The notes under the pieces: generated by a model | The model's database searches: none | The model's input: only the letters and a program-made list of their open reading frames with translations | What the model was told of the DNA's origin: nothing | In this document: piece by piece, positions 20,050-30,429 of the stretch | How the letters are laid out: every line of letters begins with the position of its first letter | Position numbering within the stretch: position 1 is the first letter of the stretch | Program-made: the position numbers and the translations under genes | From: Chara braunii | Lineage: Eukaryota > Streptophyta > Charophyceae > Charales > Characeae | Direction: 5' to 3' | Length of the DNA: 38,151 nt | NCBI GenBank assembly: GCA_003427395.1 | Contig: BFEA01001040.1 | Location: forward strand, 147,743 to 185,893

Positions 20050-20520
20050 ATGAGAGCAAGAGAAATTTTAGCAGAGGAAATCAGACAAGGAAGACAAAAA
20101 TTTGGCAGAGGTTCATGTCCAAGCAAAAAAAAATTTGAGTGCCTCCAGAGATCATTAAATACTTTAATTGAGAAAGAAGTGTTCCCATACAAGTTTGTCA
20201 AGTATGAGATGGTTAAGAGTAGATGTGAGCAGAAACAGTTCTATGTCTTGACATTTCACTTTACAGACTTGGACACATATGATGTAAGAATTTATGTTCC
20301 TAATGAAAGAAATGTTAACGCTGTGTATGAGAGATGCTGAGGATTTGCTGCAAAAGTTGTACTGAAAGAGAAAGAGAGACTTGAGAGAGAAAATAAATGC
20401 TTAATTGAATCTACTCGATTTGCTGTCTTTGAGAGATTACCAACTCCTCCTTTACCTGATATTTTGTCAAGAAACAACTGCTCCGCAGATGAGTTAATCA
20501 TACGTACCTTCAAAAGTCAA
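20050..20520 (+). pseudogene. repeated-domain copy R3
   Basis: Best preserved downstream copy. It carries EVFPYKFVKYEMVKS, FYVLTFHFTDLDTYDVRIYV and, after an in-frame TGA (20338-20340), AAKVVLKEKERLEREN, FERLPTPPLPDI and SRNN. The pattern (aromatic PY, hydrophobic strand, D-[VI]-R-[IP]-Y, charged helix, Pro-rich end) aligns with R1, R2, R4 and R5. Unknown function. Confidence 0.5.
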
Positions 20521-20589
20521 ACCCTGGTTTAGGTTGTGAAGAGGATATAGAAGGCCGAGTAAGGAAGATTCAGATAAGTTTCTCAATTT

Positions 20590-20935
20590 TCTTAATTCTA
20601 TATCAAGAAAGTTGTGATTCCCTACGAGATTGTGAGGTATGAGGCACTAAAGAATCTGGGATGATAACATAATGGTATGTAGGTTCTGACATGCTATTTT
20701 ATTGACCTTGATGAGTTTGACGTCGGGATCTATGCGCCCCAACATAGGTTCAAAGAGTGTAGAAGTGGTCGATGTTGGCAATGAGCATCAGATATTGTGC
20801 ATGACGAAAAGAGAAGATTTGAACAAGTAGGGGAAAACTTCTCTTGAAGTACTTATGTCCGGCCTTTTACTGGGATACCGTCTCCACCTGTTGAAGGACT
20901 TATGTTTTCAAGGAATAATTGGTCAGTCATGATGG
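20590..20935 (+). pseudogene. repeated-domain copy R4
   Basis: VVIPYEIVRYEALKN (about 20606-20650), then after stops VLTCYFIDLDEFDVGIYAP, a charged DEKRRFEQV segment, and IPSPPVEGL followed by SRNNWS. Order and spacing match R3, 432 bp upstream. Several stops. Confidence 0.5.
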
Positions 20936-20949
20936 ATTTTGTATGGAAG

Positions 20950-21330
20950 GTGAAGAAGGCTCAAGAATAATACTCTCAGCAGCAAGGGTAAATGTTGTGA
21001 GAGACAGAATTTATGAGGTAATTGAGTCTAATAATCCCTTTGTAATCATGAGATACGGGACCTCTGTAAGAGGGCAAATAATATTTCACATTCCAGTTGT
21101 TAAATTTCTGAACATATGCTACTTGAACGTAAGAATTTACTTTCCAGCATGCCTAGAGAAGGAAGTTGATTATTCAAAATGTCGGATGAGAACCTATGTC
21201 ATCCTTATAAAGACAAAATAATGGCTTGAAAAGTTACAAAGAAAGTAACTTGGGGTAAAGGAATAAGACAATTTGAGAGACTCCCTGATTTTTTAGCTAC
21301 TGATGATTTTGACGACAGAAGAGACTGATC
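20950..21330 (+). pseudogene. repeated-domain copy R5
   Basis: NNPFVIMRYGTS, a hydrophobic IIFHIPVVKFL strand and YLNVRIYFPACL correspond to the front half of the domain (about 417 bp after R4). After a frame change, IRQFERLPDFLATDD corresponds to the FERLPTPPLP end of R3. More diverged than R3 and R4. Confidence 0.4.
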
Positions 21331-22078
21331 GCCTCTCCTAGAAGCTATTATCGTAGTAGGTAACGCAAGGGAGTGTGACTCCACAGTGGTGATAAAGTCT
21401 TTACTCTTAAATACTTTTGAACACCAGTTTGAGATCCCTGACTACACTCTTCCAGAGATCTACCTCTCCTGACATTGTTCATAGTGATTGATAATGCCTG
21501 CTTCCATTGAACCACTAACGCTTAGAGTCGTATTGGACGGAAGAGTGGTCAAGACAGAAAAGACTCTTCGGATCTCAGACATGATCCTCTCTACTTTGGA
21601 TGAACTTGAGTTTTTGCAACCTTTCTTTGATCGGATGAGAGACTCTGCCATGAGAATTGTCACTGACCAAACTGAGATCAACTATTTACTAAAGGTAGTG
21701 AAAGTGGGGATTATTGAAAGAGTATCAGATCACTCCTCTAGAGAACGAGTCTCTCTTGCCAGAAGAATCAAAAGTGGTTTATAAACAATGCAATTTAACT
21801 ATGAGATTATAAACGTGACACATTACTTTATGATCCGGGGTACTGTGAAAGGATACAACAGAAGACTGGGTAAGGATGATAAGAAGAAATTGATTGAGGA
21901 TTAGATTGGAAGACTGAGAAAAATCGTGTTGCCTATGATCACCACTTAGTTTATTATTGCCTACACTCTCTACGTACAAAACTCTCAAGAGGTAGAGCAA
22001 ACAAGAGAAGAGGGAAACGAACCCGTATTCGTTGCAAGAAGAGTAAGAGATTGAAAATAAGAAAAAAAAATATTAAAA
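21331..22078 (+). other. stretch before gag with one unassigned open frame
   Basis: Contains a 98-codon frame (21488-21784; LRVVLDGRVVKTEKTLRISD, then a charged helix-like FFDRMRDSAMRIV) that I cannot assign, followed by a broken stretch starting MQFNYEII. It may continue the repeated-domain region. Confidence that it is coding is low. Confidence 0.3.
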
Positions 22079-23168
22079 GTGACTGGAAGAAAGATAAGAG
22101 AGTATCAAGAGAAGTTTATGGTCAAAATGGCTGGACAAGGGAGACCTAGTTCTTCTGCAGGGACTCATGAGGAGACCCTGGTTGGTGTTAAACGAGAACT
22201 GGTCGATAGAATTGACACAATGAAAGAATGGTCGGATATCGAAAGAACAAAGAGGTTAGATGAGAGAATTTCATGCTTTAGAGGACCCTATGTGAATGAT
22301 TTATTTTATGAATATAAACTATTTGGTCTCAGTTATGGTTGGACGAACAAACGACGACTCAAACACCTTCTATCTTATTATGATACTGACTTGAGGTTGG
22401 TTGTCCAAAAGTTGATTGAAGGGGCTACAATATAAGAAGAAGTCAAAAAGAGAATGAAAAAAGAATTTGAGAAGGACTTTGTTCCAACCACTACTAAGGA
22501 TCTTCTCAACATCAGAAGAGCTAAGTATGACACCTTCAATGTCTTCCTTGAAACTTATTCGAACAACCAAGAGAATCCTATATTTGGATGAAGCTCAGAG
22601 ACGTCATATTTTTCTGACTAATTTTACAGATAATGAGATGTAGGTTGTTCTCAATCAAGCTCAGCACTACCCTCTCAGATGCGATGAAATGGTTGCAGTA
22701 GTCAGAACTTTGCCCACAGTCTCACAAAAGAAGTGGTCGCTGGATCAGATCAGTACACTGGCTAACGACTGGGAGACCGATAATGGTATGAGCAGAGAGA
22801 ATAATCTGGGTGTTGAAAAATTTATTCAACGGGTTATGACCAACTACATGTCTGTTAATCATACTGCAGATGAGAAAAGGAAGAAGAAGGTTGAAAGTGA
22901 AGATGAGGAAGATGATGATGATGATGATGATAATTATGGAAAAAAAGAAGATTCTTCCAAGTTAAGAAAGAATGGAGGGAATGGTGGAAAAGAGAACCGG
23001 AAAATAAGGAAGTATGATGATCGTCCAAGGAAGAGTTTTGTCTATTATTATTTTGGTGAAGGAGGTCATACTACCACCTACTGTAAAGCTCTGGAAGAGA
23101 ATGTGAAAATTTGTGTGACTAAGAAGGATGCAATGGGTCATGTCTGTGACAGTTCATGGAATAAATAG
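22079..23168 (+). pseudogene. Ty3/gypsy gag (capsid and degraded zinc knuckle)
   Basis: Structural Gag of the retrotransposon. Frame 22079-22435 carries KRRLKHLLSYYDTDLRLVV, the Retrotrans_gag pattern. After a TAA it continues EEVKKRMKKEFEKDFVP and, after a frameshift, DEAQRRHIFLTNFTD. Frame 22689-23168 has QISTLANDWETDN, an acidic Asp run (about 22905-22935), a basic stretch, and YYYFGEGGHTTTYC. The last is a CCHC knuckle in which the first two Cys positions read Tyr and Phe (single-base changes from TGT). RNA-binding capacity is therefore expected to be lost. Confidence 0.7.
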
Positions 23169-23940
23169 AATCCCAGACATCCTGGAGGTATGAGACTTCT
23201 TGCCCTTAAACATAAAGAGAAGATGAAAAAAAAAAAAAAAAAAGACTACTGTGAATGTCCACTTCCTTATTGGTGACTTACCTGAGGAGCTTGTGCAAAA
23301 AACCGATGACTTTTTTTTCATTGGTCGATTTGTCTCTACAGCCTTTAACTCTAGTAGAAGACATGTCTAATGAGTTTTTTTCACGTGGGCTATCGTTAGG
23401 GAAGAGTTCAACTTTTCGGATTCTTTCTGAGCTAGTGACATTTTCTCATAGCGAGCCCTCTTGTTTAGCCAACACGATGTCTTTTGAGGGAGATCTACCA
23501 CCCAAACTCATCATGGAACCCAATGAGGTGATTGGAGAAATGAGGAATCTCTGGGCACGCTTCACACCACAAATGATAGAGAAAAAAAAGAGAAGAACGA
23601 CTGAAGAGACTCTAATTGACATTTTTGATGATCAATAATCAAACCCTCAATTTAAAAAGAGTGAGCAAGGGAAGAAGAGAAAATTTATCCTCAAGAGTGA
23701 TTTGGAAGATGAAATTGTAATTATATATGTAGTTACAAAAATGTTAGAAGAGACAGCAATGACGTTAGCACAAAAGTTGAGAGAGGAACTCAAGAAGTTA
23801 ATTGATAAGAAAATGATGAAAGTTAATTATATGGGATCAGTTTTTCCCGGTTTGGTCAACAAGACCTTACCTGGATGTAAAATGAGATTCGCAATGGTTA
23901 CCATGGGCTGTGGGTATTTAACTATCTACATTACTTAGGT
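23169..23940 (+). pseudogene. gag-protease spacer region, unassigned
   Basis: Two open frames (23255-23638 and 23702-23938) in the same phase lie between gag and protease, separated by one stop. An A18-type run (about 23227-23244) precedes them. The residues show no domain I recognise; position suggests the Gag-Pol linker. The second frame overlaps the protease frame. Confidence 0.4.
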
Positions 23941-24174
23941 GAAAATCCGAACCTTGTGGATTCTGGAGTAGAAATGATACTTATTTTTCAGAAAGCTATG
24001 GAAGTCTGCGATCTGAACATTGATAGACTCTCAAAGCAAATGTTAAGTAATATTGATGGACAACTTTTCGTGACAAGGTTTATTGAAAATTTGTCCATCA
24101 GGTTTGGGATGATGTCAGTTGAACTATTGAAATTTGTGGTACCAGATCTGACACTCCATTCTTGCACAGGATGA
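23941..24174 (+). pseudogene. Ty3/gypsy aspartic protease (retropepsin)
   Basis: Cleaves the Gag-Pol polyprotein in active elements. NLVDSGVEMILIFQKA (from about 23950) has the catalytic Asp-Ser-Gly followed by the hydrophobic strand typical of retropepsins, then CDLNIDRLSKQML. The second half (LSIRFGMM, LLKFVVPDL) is weak and ends at a stop. Frame differs from gag and RT. Confidence 0.6.
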
Positions 24175-24710
24175 AAGTTGTCAAGTTCTTCAGTCATGAA
24201 GGGTCGTCCTGAATTGGCTTGCAAGATCCGAAGACTGCACATGATCAAACGTTTATGGTTTGTATTTCCCATCATCATAAGCATAAGGTATCAGCTAACT
24301 CAATCAGAAAGGAAAAATTTGTTGAGAAGATAAGAAAGATAAAAGGAAAAGACAAGCAAGAAGTCAAGGTGAAAGTCTCAGTTGATATTAATATGATTTC
24401 AAAGATGATGAAAACTCTTGGTAAACTTAAAGATGAAGATGGACAGATTGAAGCATTTAAGAACACTATTGAAACTGCTAAGAGTAAAAGAATGGAATTA
24501 AAATTTACATCAACTCATCATTTTTTTGGAAAGTAGTCACTAGGTTAAAAAAAAAAATACAAGCCCAAAGGGGTAATGAAAAACCCAGTGACAGTCCTAA
24601 TTGAAAAATATTATGATGAAGCATTGTAGAAAATAATGAGAATTATTAAAACATTAAAGAAATCTGCAAAATTGAGGAACAAAATTACTAGCGAAAGATT
24701 TGACACAATG
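24175..24710 (+). other. protease-RT connector, unassigned
   Basis: Lys-rich open frame 24219-24536 without a recognised domain, then AT-rich sequence. Probably the degraded connector between protease and RT. Confidence 0.35.
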
Positions 24711-25577
24711 AAGGTAAGGTCAGATGAATTTATCTTGCCTAAAGAGAAAAAAAATATTTTCAAAGTGTATTGAAATTTTTTTGGAGCATTCTACTTTAAT
24801 GATGAGGAGAGAGAGCGGTTGAACGTGGATATGATCAAGATGACAAAATTTTGGACAGTTGATCATATTCCATGGAATGATAAACCGACTAAGTCTGCCC
24901 TGAAGGAAGAAGCAGAGGTAGTAAAATATCTTGATAAGAAGATTGTCTCCAATGTTGTTGAACCTACTGACAGTCTGTATGCTAACCACTGGTTTTGTTT
25001 TTGAAAACCGGAGGGAGAACTGAGATGGATACAGAATCTTCAGAAACTCAACTCAGTAACGGTACATGATGGAGGTAGTCTCCCTAATGATGATCTTCTT
25101 TTTGAATCCTTTGTTGGCTGATGCATTCATTCATTTATTAATTTATATTCTGACTATGATCAGTTTCTCATTGATCCCACTAGCCGATCAATGACTGTCA
25201 TGCACACGCCGAGGGGCCTCATTGAAATGTGCATGGTACCTCAAGGTTGAACTAATGGTGTGACAGTGGTCCAAAGGGATATGATCCAAGTTGTGGAGAA
25301 CATCTCTCTTGAGATAACCAATCCTTACATTCATGATAACGCTGTGAAAGGACCAATGGTAAGGGATGAGACTTTGGTTGTTGATGTGGTCAGAAGGTTA
25401 GTCTGGGAACATGTTGAAGGGGTAAAGATGGTCCTAGAAAAACTTCAGAAATATAACCTTACCGCCAGTAGACCAAAGTCCCTTCTCTTTCAAGCAGAGA
25501 TAACCATTTTGGGCTTTAGATGTTTCTCCAATGATAGGAGTCCTGACCCCAAGAAAATAGATAAAATTGTCAACTGA
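24711..25577 (+). pseudogene. Ty3/gypsy reverse transcriptase (catalytically dead)
   Basis: RNA-directed DNA polymerase of the element. In one phase: HIPWNDKPTKSA, KPEGELRWIQNLQKLN, motif A region FINLYSDYDQF, HTPRGLIEMCMVPQG, motif C region NPYIHDNAVKGP, then LTASRPKSLL and ILGFRCF. The motif A catalytic Asp reads Asn, and the first Asp of the YxDD box reads His. Stops at 25002-25004, 25119-25121, 25248-25250 (in PQG-stop-TN, where the family has Trp) and 25575-25577 (where WP is usual). No frameshift throughout. Confidence 0.85.
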
Positions 25578-26564
25578 CCTCTTTCACTCAAGCGAGTGAC
25601 AAACGTTAGAAACTTATTGGGTGTCTGTGGGTTCTAGAGGATTTTTATTCCTCATTTTGCTACCCTTGCAGAATCTCTAAGAGAGATGGTGAGACAAAGA
25701 GCTGACTTATCTTGGACTAAGAAAAAACAAATTGCTGCAGAAACTTCACTACAAAAATTAAAAGATGGAGGTGTAGTGTTGGGGGAGTCTTTCTACAATG
25801 ATGAGGAGATAAATTTTTTCATTATCGAGGCAGATGGGGGACCAGTAGCTCTTAGTGGTGTGCTTATTCAGAAAGATGGTAATGAAAAAGAGAGACCACT
25901 GAGATTTGAGAGTAAAGCTCTTAACTCTACAGAAAGATGCTACACCCTGTTTAGAAAAGAGTTACTGACAATCATCCATTGCCTCAGGTGCTCCAGGCAC
26001 TATGTACTTGGAAGGAGATTCACCCCGAGGACTGACGCATCCGCTGTGATTGGTGCTATTAAAAAACATCAACAAGTGAATCCAATGGTAAGCAGGTGGA
26101 TTGCCTTTATCTGAACTTTTTATTTTAAACTGGAAAAGTTCCCTACTGAAAAGAACCGAGCAGATGACCTAAGTCGAATTGGATGGAGAAAAGAAGAACA
26201 TGAAGATATCGATGGGACAATTGAGAAAACTGTCGATGTTGATAATTTCTTGAATGAAGAAGACAATGAAGATTATAAGGCGCCAAGTTCCTATAAGTGG
26301 ATCTTATGGCCTGAAGAAAGAGACAGTTGGGGAGAAATCTATGATGCTTATGTCTATGAGTTAATTTTTGAAAACAAGGAAGAAAATGAACAAAAAAATT
26401 GGTATGCAAGGGTCAATGCAACGAATGTGGCTGCTCATGAACTGGGAGAGAATTTTGCTCAAAAAAATGAAGAAGATGATGAGAAGAAAGAGGAAGATAT
26501 ATCATTCATCTTTGAAGAATATGATGAAATTTATCAAGAGATTGGAAAAAAGATGAAAAAATAA
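25578..26564 (+). pseudogene. RNase H domain and acidic linker, same frame as RT
   Basis: Continues the RT phase. RVTNVRNLLGVCGF then TAG (25635-25637) where GFW is expected, IFIPHFA thumb-connection, then FFIIEADGGPVALSGVLIQ, FESKALNSTERCYTLFRKELL and RHYVLGRRFTPRTDA of the RNase H-like fold. A TGA at 26112-26114 precedes KNRADDLSRIGW, the conserved ADxLSR end. Then comes a long Glu/Asp-rich linker (26190-26564) with no known domain. Confidence 0.8.
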
Positions 26565-26580
26565 CGATTATAAAAAATCA

Positions 26581-27438
26581 TTGTGCATAGCTTATTACTG
26601 CAAAAATTTAAGGAAGAAGTTTAGATTAAAAAAATGTCACCTCTTTGTGGATGGCAAAGGAGGCTTACCTCCACTAAGAGTTGTCGGTGGGAAAGAGGGA
26701 CAACGAAAAATAATTGTTGCTCTACATGAGGGGGGTGTTGGTGGCGACAGAGCTGCTAAAACAACTTACTCTAAGACAGTTAAACTCTACTTCTGGATTG
26801 ACATGAGAGATATGATATACATATTTTGTAGGTCATGCATGTTATGTCTGAAGAGATCTACAACAAGGATGATTAAGTTTTTATTTCCTACTATCCTGGC
26901 AGAACCAGGTAGCCGAGTTCACTTGGATCTCATCACCATACCCTTAGGCAAGGGAGGGATGAGATACATATTGAATATGAGAGATAATGTTTCTGGATAT
27001 GTTCAGGGAAAGACTCTGAAGAGGAAAACAACTGAGCAAGTGGCTGACTGGATAGAGGAAGTCTATCTCAGGTACCCCTTCATCAAAGATTTTGTCTCAG
27101 ACAGAGGATCTAAATTTAAAAATGAGATTGTAAGAATAATTACTCTATGACTTGGTGTCAGAATTCGATATGTAACTACTTTTTATCCTCAAATAAACGC
27201 ATCTGTTGAGAGAGGTCACAAGACTTTGAAAGATTCATTAGCCAAATGGTGTGAAGGGGACCTTAGTAACTGGCTGAAAACACTAAGAGTTGTAGTTTAT
27301 GCTGACAACATCACTGTTAAGAGAACTACTGGTTATGCTCCGTTTACTTTGTGGTATGATCGGTATGTCACTCTGCCTATTGAGAGTATAATCAAAACAT
27401 GGGTAAGTCAAGAAAGTGACAGAAAGTATTCTATTTAA
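26581..27438 (+). pseudogene. Ty3/gypsy integrase, zinc and catalytic core
   Basis: Inserts the element cDNA into the genome. Zinc region: HEGGVGGDRAA then CRSCMLC, where the second His of HHCC reads Asp. Catalytic residues are all present: Asp in VHLDLITIP (about residue 116), Asp in FVSDRGSKFKN (about 174) and Glu in NASVERGHK. Exactly 35 residues lie between the last two (DD35E), counting one in-frame TGA at 27148-27150. It then reads TTGYAPFTLWYDRYVTLPIES. Phase +1, shifted from the RT frame. The segment after 27262 is partly repeated downstream. Confidence 0.85.
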
Positions 27439-27452
27439 GAGTTTTTTCAGAT

Positions 27453-27890
27453 TAGTAACTGACTGAAAGCACTAAGAGCTGCATTTTATGCTCACAACAT
27501 CACTGTCAAGAAAACTACTGGTTATGCTCCATTCACTCAATGGTATGGTCGGTATGCCACTNNNNNNNNNNNNNNNNNNNNNNNNNNNNNNNNNNNNNNN
27601 NNNNNNNNNNNNNNNNNNNNNNNNNNNNNNNNNNNNNNNNNNNNNNNNNNNNNNNNNNNNNNNNNNNNNNNNNNNNNNNNNNNNNNNNNNNNNNNNNNNN
27701 NNNNNNNNNNNNNNNNNNNNNNNNNNNNNNNNNNNNNNNNNACAACATCATTGTCAAGAAAACTACTGGTTATGCTCCATTCACTCAATGGTATGGTCGG
27801 TATGCCACTCTGCCTATTGAGAGTATAATAAAAACATGATTAAGTCAAGAAAATGACAGATAGTATTATATTTCAGAGCTTCTTCATATC
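27453..27890 (+). repeat. tandem partial repeats of integrase segment, around an assembly gap
   Basis: The sequence AACTGGCTGAAAACACTAAG (27267 on) is repeated, slightly diverged, from about 27455 with a 190-bp period and runs into the gap. After the gap (27742 on) a further copy starts at ACAACATCA and continues through TTGAGAGTATAAT. All encode TTGYAPFTxWYxRYxT. The two copies beside the gap are nearly identical to each other (TTGYAPFTQWYGRYAT), more so than to the first. Confidence 0.85.
27562..27741. other. assembly gap, 180 N
   Basis: Run of 180 N inside the tandem integrase repeat. Flanking copies would be 248 bp apart as drawn, not a multiple of the 190-bp period, so the gap length is probably only an estimate. 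Confidence 0.98.
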
Positions 27891-28230
27891 AGAATGAGGC
27901 AGATATCAGAGGTTGATCAAGCAGTAATGAATGTTGCAAAAAGAATGACAACCAACAGATTATCAGACCAAAAGAGATGGAATAAGAAAAAATACATAAG
28001 GAAAAAAAAACTAAAAATTGGTGACATTGTCCTTCTATTCGGCGATTCCCTTGAGACTCAGTGAACCAACGGTTGGAACCAGATGGCTCGGTCCCTACAT
28101 AATTACAGGCGAAGCAGAGGACAAGGTTTATGAGATATTACAGATGGATGGTTCAAGAGTTCATTATATGGTGTCAGGATCTAGACTTCTTAAGTTATTT
28201 TCAGAGATCCTAACCTGGTCACTACATTGA
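27891..28230 (+). pseudogene. integrase C-terminal region (GPY/F-type)
   Basis: LKIGDIVLLFGDSLETQ (phase change near 28065) leads to TRWLGPYIITGEAEDKVYEI and DGSRVHYMVSGSRLLKLF. This is the GPY/F-like tail of Ty3/gypsy integrases, which helps in DNA binding. It ends at a stop at 28228-28230. No chromodomain is seen after it. Confidence 0.75.
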
Positions 28231-28815
28231 CCACAAAGAAAGGAAGGAAGAGTCGGTCATCCAATAAGAGAGCTGCTTCAGGAAACTGAGAGAAAAACAA
28301 TGAGACAGAGAGACACTGCAAGGACATAAAATTTCAGCAGACTGTGACTACTATTGCATTGTCAATTCGATATGTCAATTTTTCGACATGTCAAACTTTG
28401 TCACAAAAGACTAGAGACTTTCTCAGATGATCTGTATTCGTTTCTGCATCTGAAGTGATTTTAATATTTTATATAAGCGACGAAATCAATGAGATCAAAG
28501 TGTCATGAATGATGAGCCACAGTCCACCCACGAATATCAGATCTCTAAGTGGTTAATAACTGTGAATTGCAATTGCAGTAATATCAAGTTCAGAGAACTC
28601 GTGGTTGTGGCGCATCAAAGAGTAACCAGTATTAATCTCGTGATGAAGAGAAAATCTGACAAGCATAAAAAAATTCAGCTCTACCTGACTAGAGAGTTGT
28701 CAGTGGAGGGACTTCGTGTCTTCTGACTAAGTTGCCTGTCCAAGAGAGCTATCAAGAAGGTAGGCATAAAAAAGTTCAACCTTGCTTGACCAGAAAGTTG
28801 TCAGCATGGGGAAAC
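28231..28815. other. non-coding flank between Ty3-like and LINE sequence
   Basis: Expected site of a polypurine tract and 3' LTR. GAAAGGAAGGAAGAG (about 28236) is purine-rich and could be a PPT, but no LTR copy was found at the other end. It contains a diverged 53-bp direct repeat at 28658-28710 and 28759-28811 (GCATAAAAAAxTTCA ... GTTGTCAG). Confidence 0.45.
28658..28811. repeat. 53-bp direct repeat, ~101 bp apart
   Basis: 28658-28710 and 28759-28811 share GCATAAAAAA, TTCA, TTGAC/CTGAC and AGTTGTCAG in register, at about 75% identity by eye. The second copy ends where LINE homology begins. Confidence 0.6.
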
Positions 28816-29249
28816 ATCAGTACGGTCCCCTTCTTGAAAACAAAGGTAATAATGCCTTCCAACATTGAAACAGGCAGGTCAGCTCCATTCCAAACCATTC
28901 GGCATATAGTCAGAAACTCAAACATAAGGAGCGGGGAGAACATCTTAAAGAGGACGGAAGGCAGTCCATCAATACCCGGCGTTTTGTGATCCGCCAATGA
29001 TTTAACTGCATCTAAAATCTCATGTTGTGTCACTTTACCTTCCAACATCATAGACTGTTGTAGTGAAAGTTTTCGGTCTATCTTAGACCAAACGGGATCA
29101 TGGAATCGAGTGAGCAAATTTTCCTCAGTATGTTGAGCCTGTGAAGCCAGCAAACTCTCATAAAATAACGATATGTTGAGAACAATGGTTGGTGCATCAA
29201 CTGCCAAAGGTTGTGCATCTAGAAATGAGTGCGTCATAACAAGGATCAA
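28816..29249 (-). pseudogene. LINE ORF2, start of reverse transcriptase domain (truncated)
   Basis: Readable frame with SLFYESLLASQ, LTRFHDPVW, KVTQHEILDAVKSLADHK then TPGIDGLPSVLFKMF and VSMLEGIITFVFKKGT. These are the RT-0/RT-1 region of plant L1-type LINEs (KxPGxDGLP). Homology stops right after KKGT; motifs A-E, including the YxDD box, are absent here and everywhere else in the window. Loss of the 3' side is unusual for a LINE and fits twin priming with deletion. Confidence 0.8.
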
Positions 29250-29684
29250 TCCTGACTTTATAGGAGGGCGTCGCCCCTAAAAAAAGGGGGTCGTCATCCG
29301 GTCCCCTTTAACCAGCTATGCTATTCTTTTCCGGTGTGTGACAACACGCACTGCAGGTTGCACATGCATGGTCTATTGTTATTTCAAATGGTCCATATCC
29401 GTCATCAAGCGAGCCTCATCAATTTTATCCATCGATGCTTTACGCACGAGTTCAGCCATTTGATTGTTAATCCTTGATAGTTGAGAGTGTGAATTGGCAG
29501 TGATGAACTTTTTAATGAGCAGTCCTCTTTTGAGAATGACTCGCAATCCACCTTGAAACCAGTCAGACAAGGAAGGGAACAATGGTTGTGAAGTGTGTCA
29601 TTGCACCAAAAATTGAAGCATAAAACACCTAAAATCTTCAGTCCTAATCACCCACTCAGGTAACAGCACCCGGTCGCTGCCCAT
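29250..29684 (-). pseudogene. LINE ORF2 endonuclease-RT linker
   Basis: Frame 29582-29379 contains DWFQGGLRVILKRG and QLSRINNQMAELVRKASMD, the charged helical linker usual between EN and RT. Sequence 29250-29378 is disrupted; a GGGCG-T-CGCCC hairpin lies near 29267. Stops and a frame change separate it from both neighbours. Confidence 0.6.
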
Positions 29685-30429
29685 TCAAACTGAAGAGTGA
29701 AGAAAAAATCCCCAAAAAAGAGGCAAATGATCTGATCCATGAAAAAAAAATACAATGCAACGAGAGATTCTATGCAAAAACGAATTCGATGCTAAGAACA
29801 GGTCGATACGACTACGTGGAATATAATGTTGAGCATGTGCCCCAGTCGCAAAGAAGGTATATCCCTTGTCAAAAGGATGCAGTAAACGGAACACGTCAGA
29901 GAACCCATTGGCCACCAAAATCAAAAAGTTCAACAGCACCTGACGTAACCGGTCCCACTCGTAGAGAATCCATTCCAGGCACAAGCGTTGTATTCCAATC
30001 GCCCCCCAAAATGACGTTTTCAACCTGCGGTATAAGCCAGGGAAAAAAATTGAAAAGTTTAACCCTATCGGCCTGGATTGTAGGGACATACAAATTGAAA
30101 ATGATCCATTTTTGTTGACAAATAGTAAACCTAACCCAGACCCATCTTCCATTATGATCAGTCATGAAATCAGTCACAACGAGCGTTGCAATCCGAGCGA
30201 TGAGGATTGCAACCCCCCCTCGGGTTCCTCGGGCTGGTGCCCAGAACTGAGGTCCCTGCCGGCAACCCATTTGCTCTTCAATCGTTGCACTGTCTAATTT
30301 GGTTTCCTGTAACAGGATAATCTGCACCCCTTTGTTCCGAATCAAAGTTTTGATTAATGATCTCTCAATTGCAACTCTGCGAGAGCCCAGTCCTCGAACG
30401 TTCCATGACAATATTCGTAATTTGTCCAT
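29685..30429 (-). pseudogene. LINE ORF2 APE-type endonuclease
   Basis: Nicks target DNA to start reverse transcription. From Met at 30429: LSWNVRG (Asn 10), LLQETK (Glu 42), FNLYVPT (Tyr 114), GGDWNT (Asp 144, Asn 146). Past a frame change (near 29900-29960): DVFRLLHP, SRIDLFLAS and GSDHLPLFW with the terminal catalytic His. All catalytic residues of the exonuclease-endonuclease-phosphatase fold are kept; only the frame is broken. The sequence style (WNVRGLGS) is typical of plant LINEs. Confidence 0.88.

Larger units (their letters stand above)
18156..28230 (+). mobile_element. degenerate Ty3/gypsy-type LTR retrotransposon interior
   Basis: Plus-strand order: repeated unknown domain (18156-21330), gag (22079-23168), protease (23941-24174), reverse transcriptase (24711-25577), RNase H and acidic linker (25578-26564), integrase (26581-28230). 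The PR-RT-RH-IN order defines Ty3/gypsy. LTRs, PBS and polypurine tract were not found, so ends are those of recognisable coding sequence. All genes carry stops or substituted catalytic residues. Membership of the 18.1-21.3 kb region in the same element is inferred from strand and adjacency. Confidence 0.8.
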
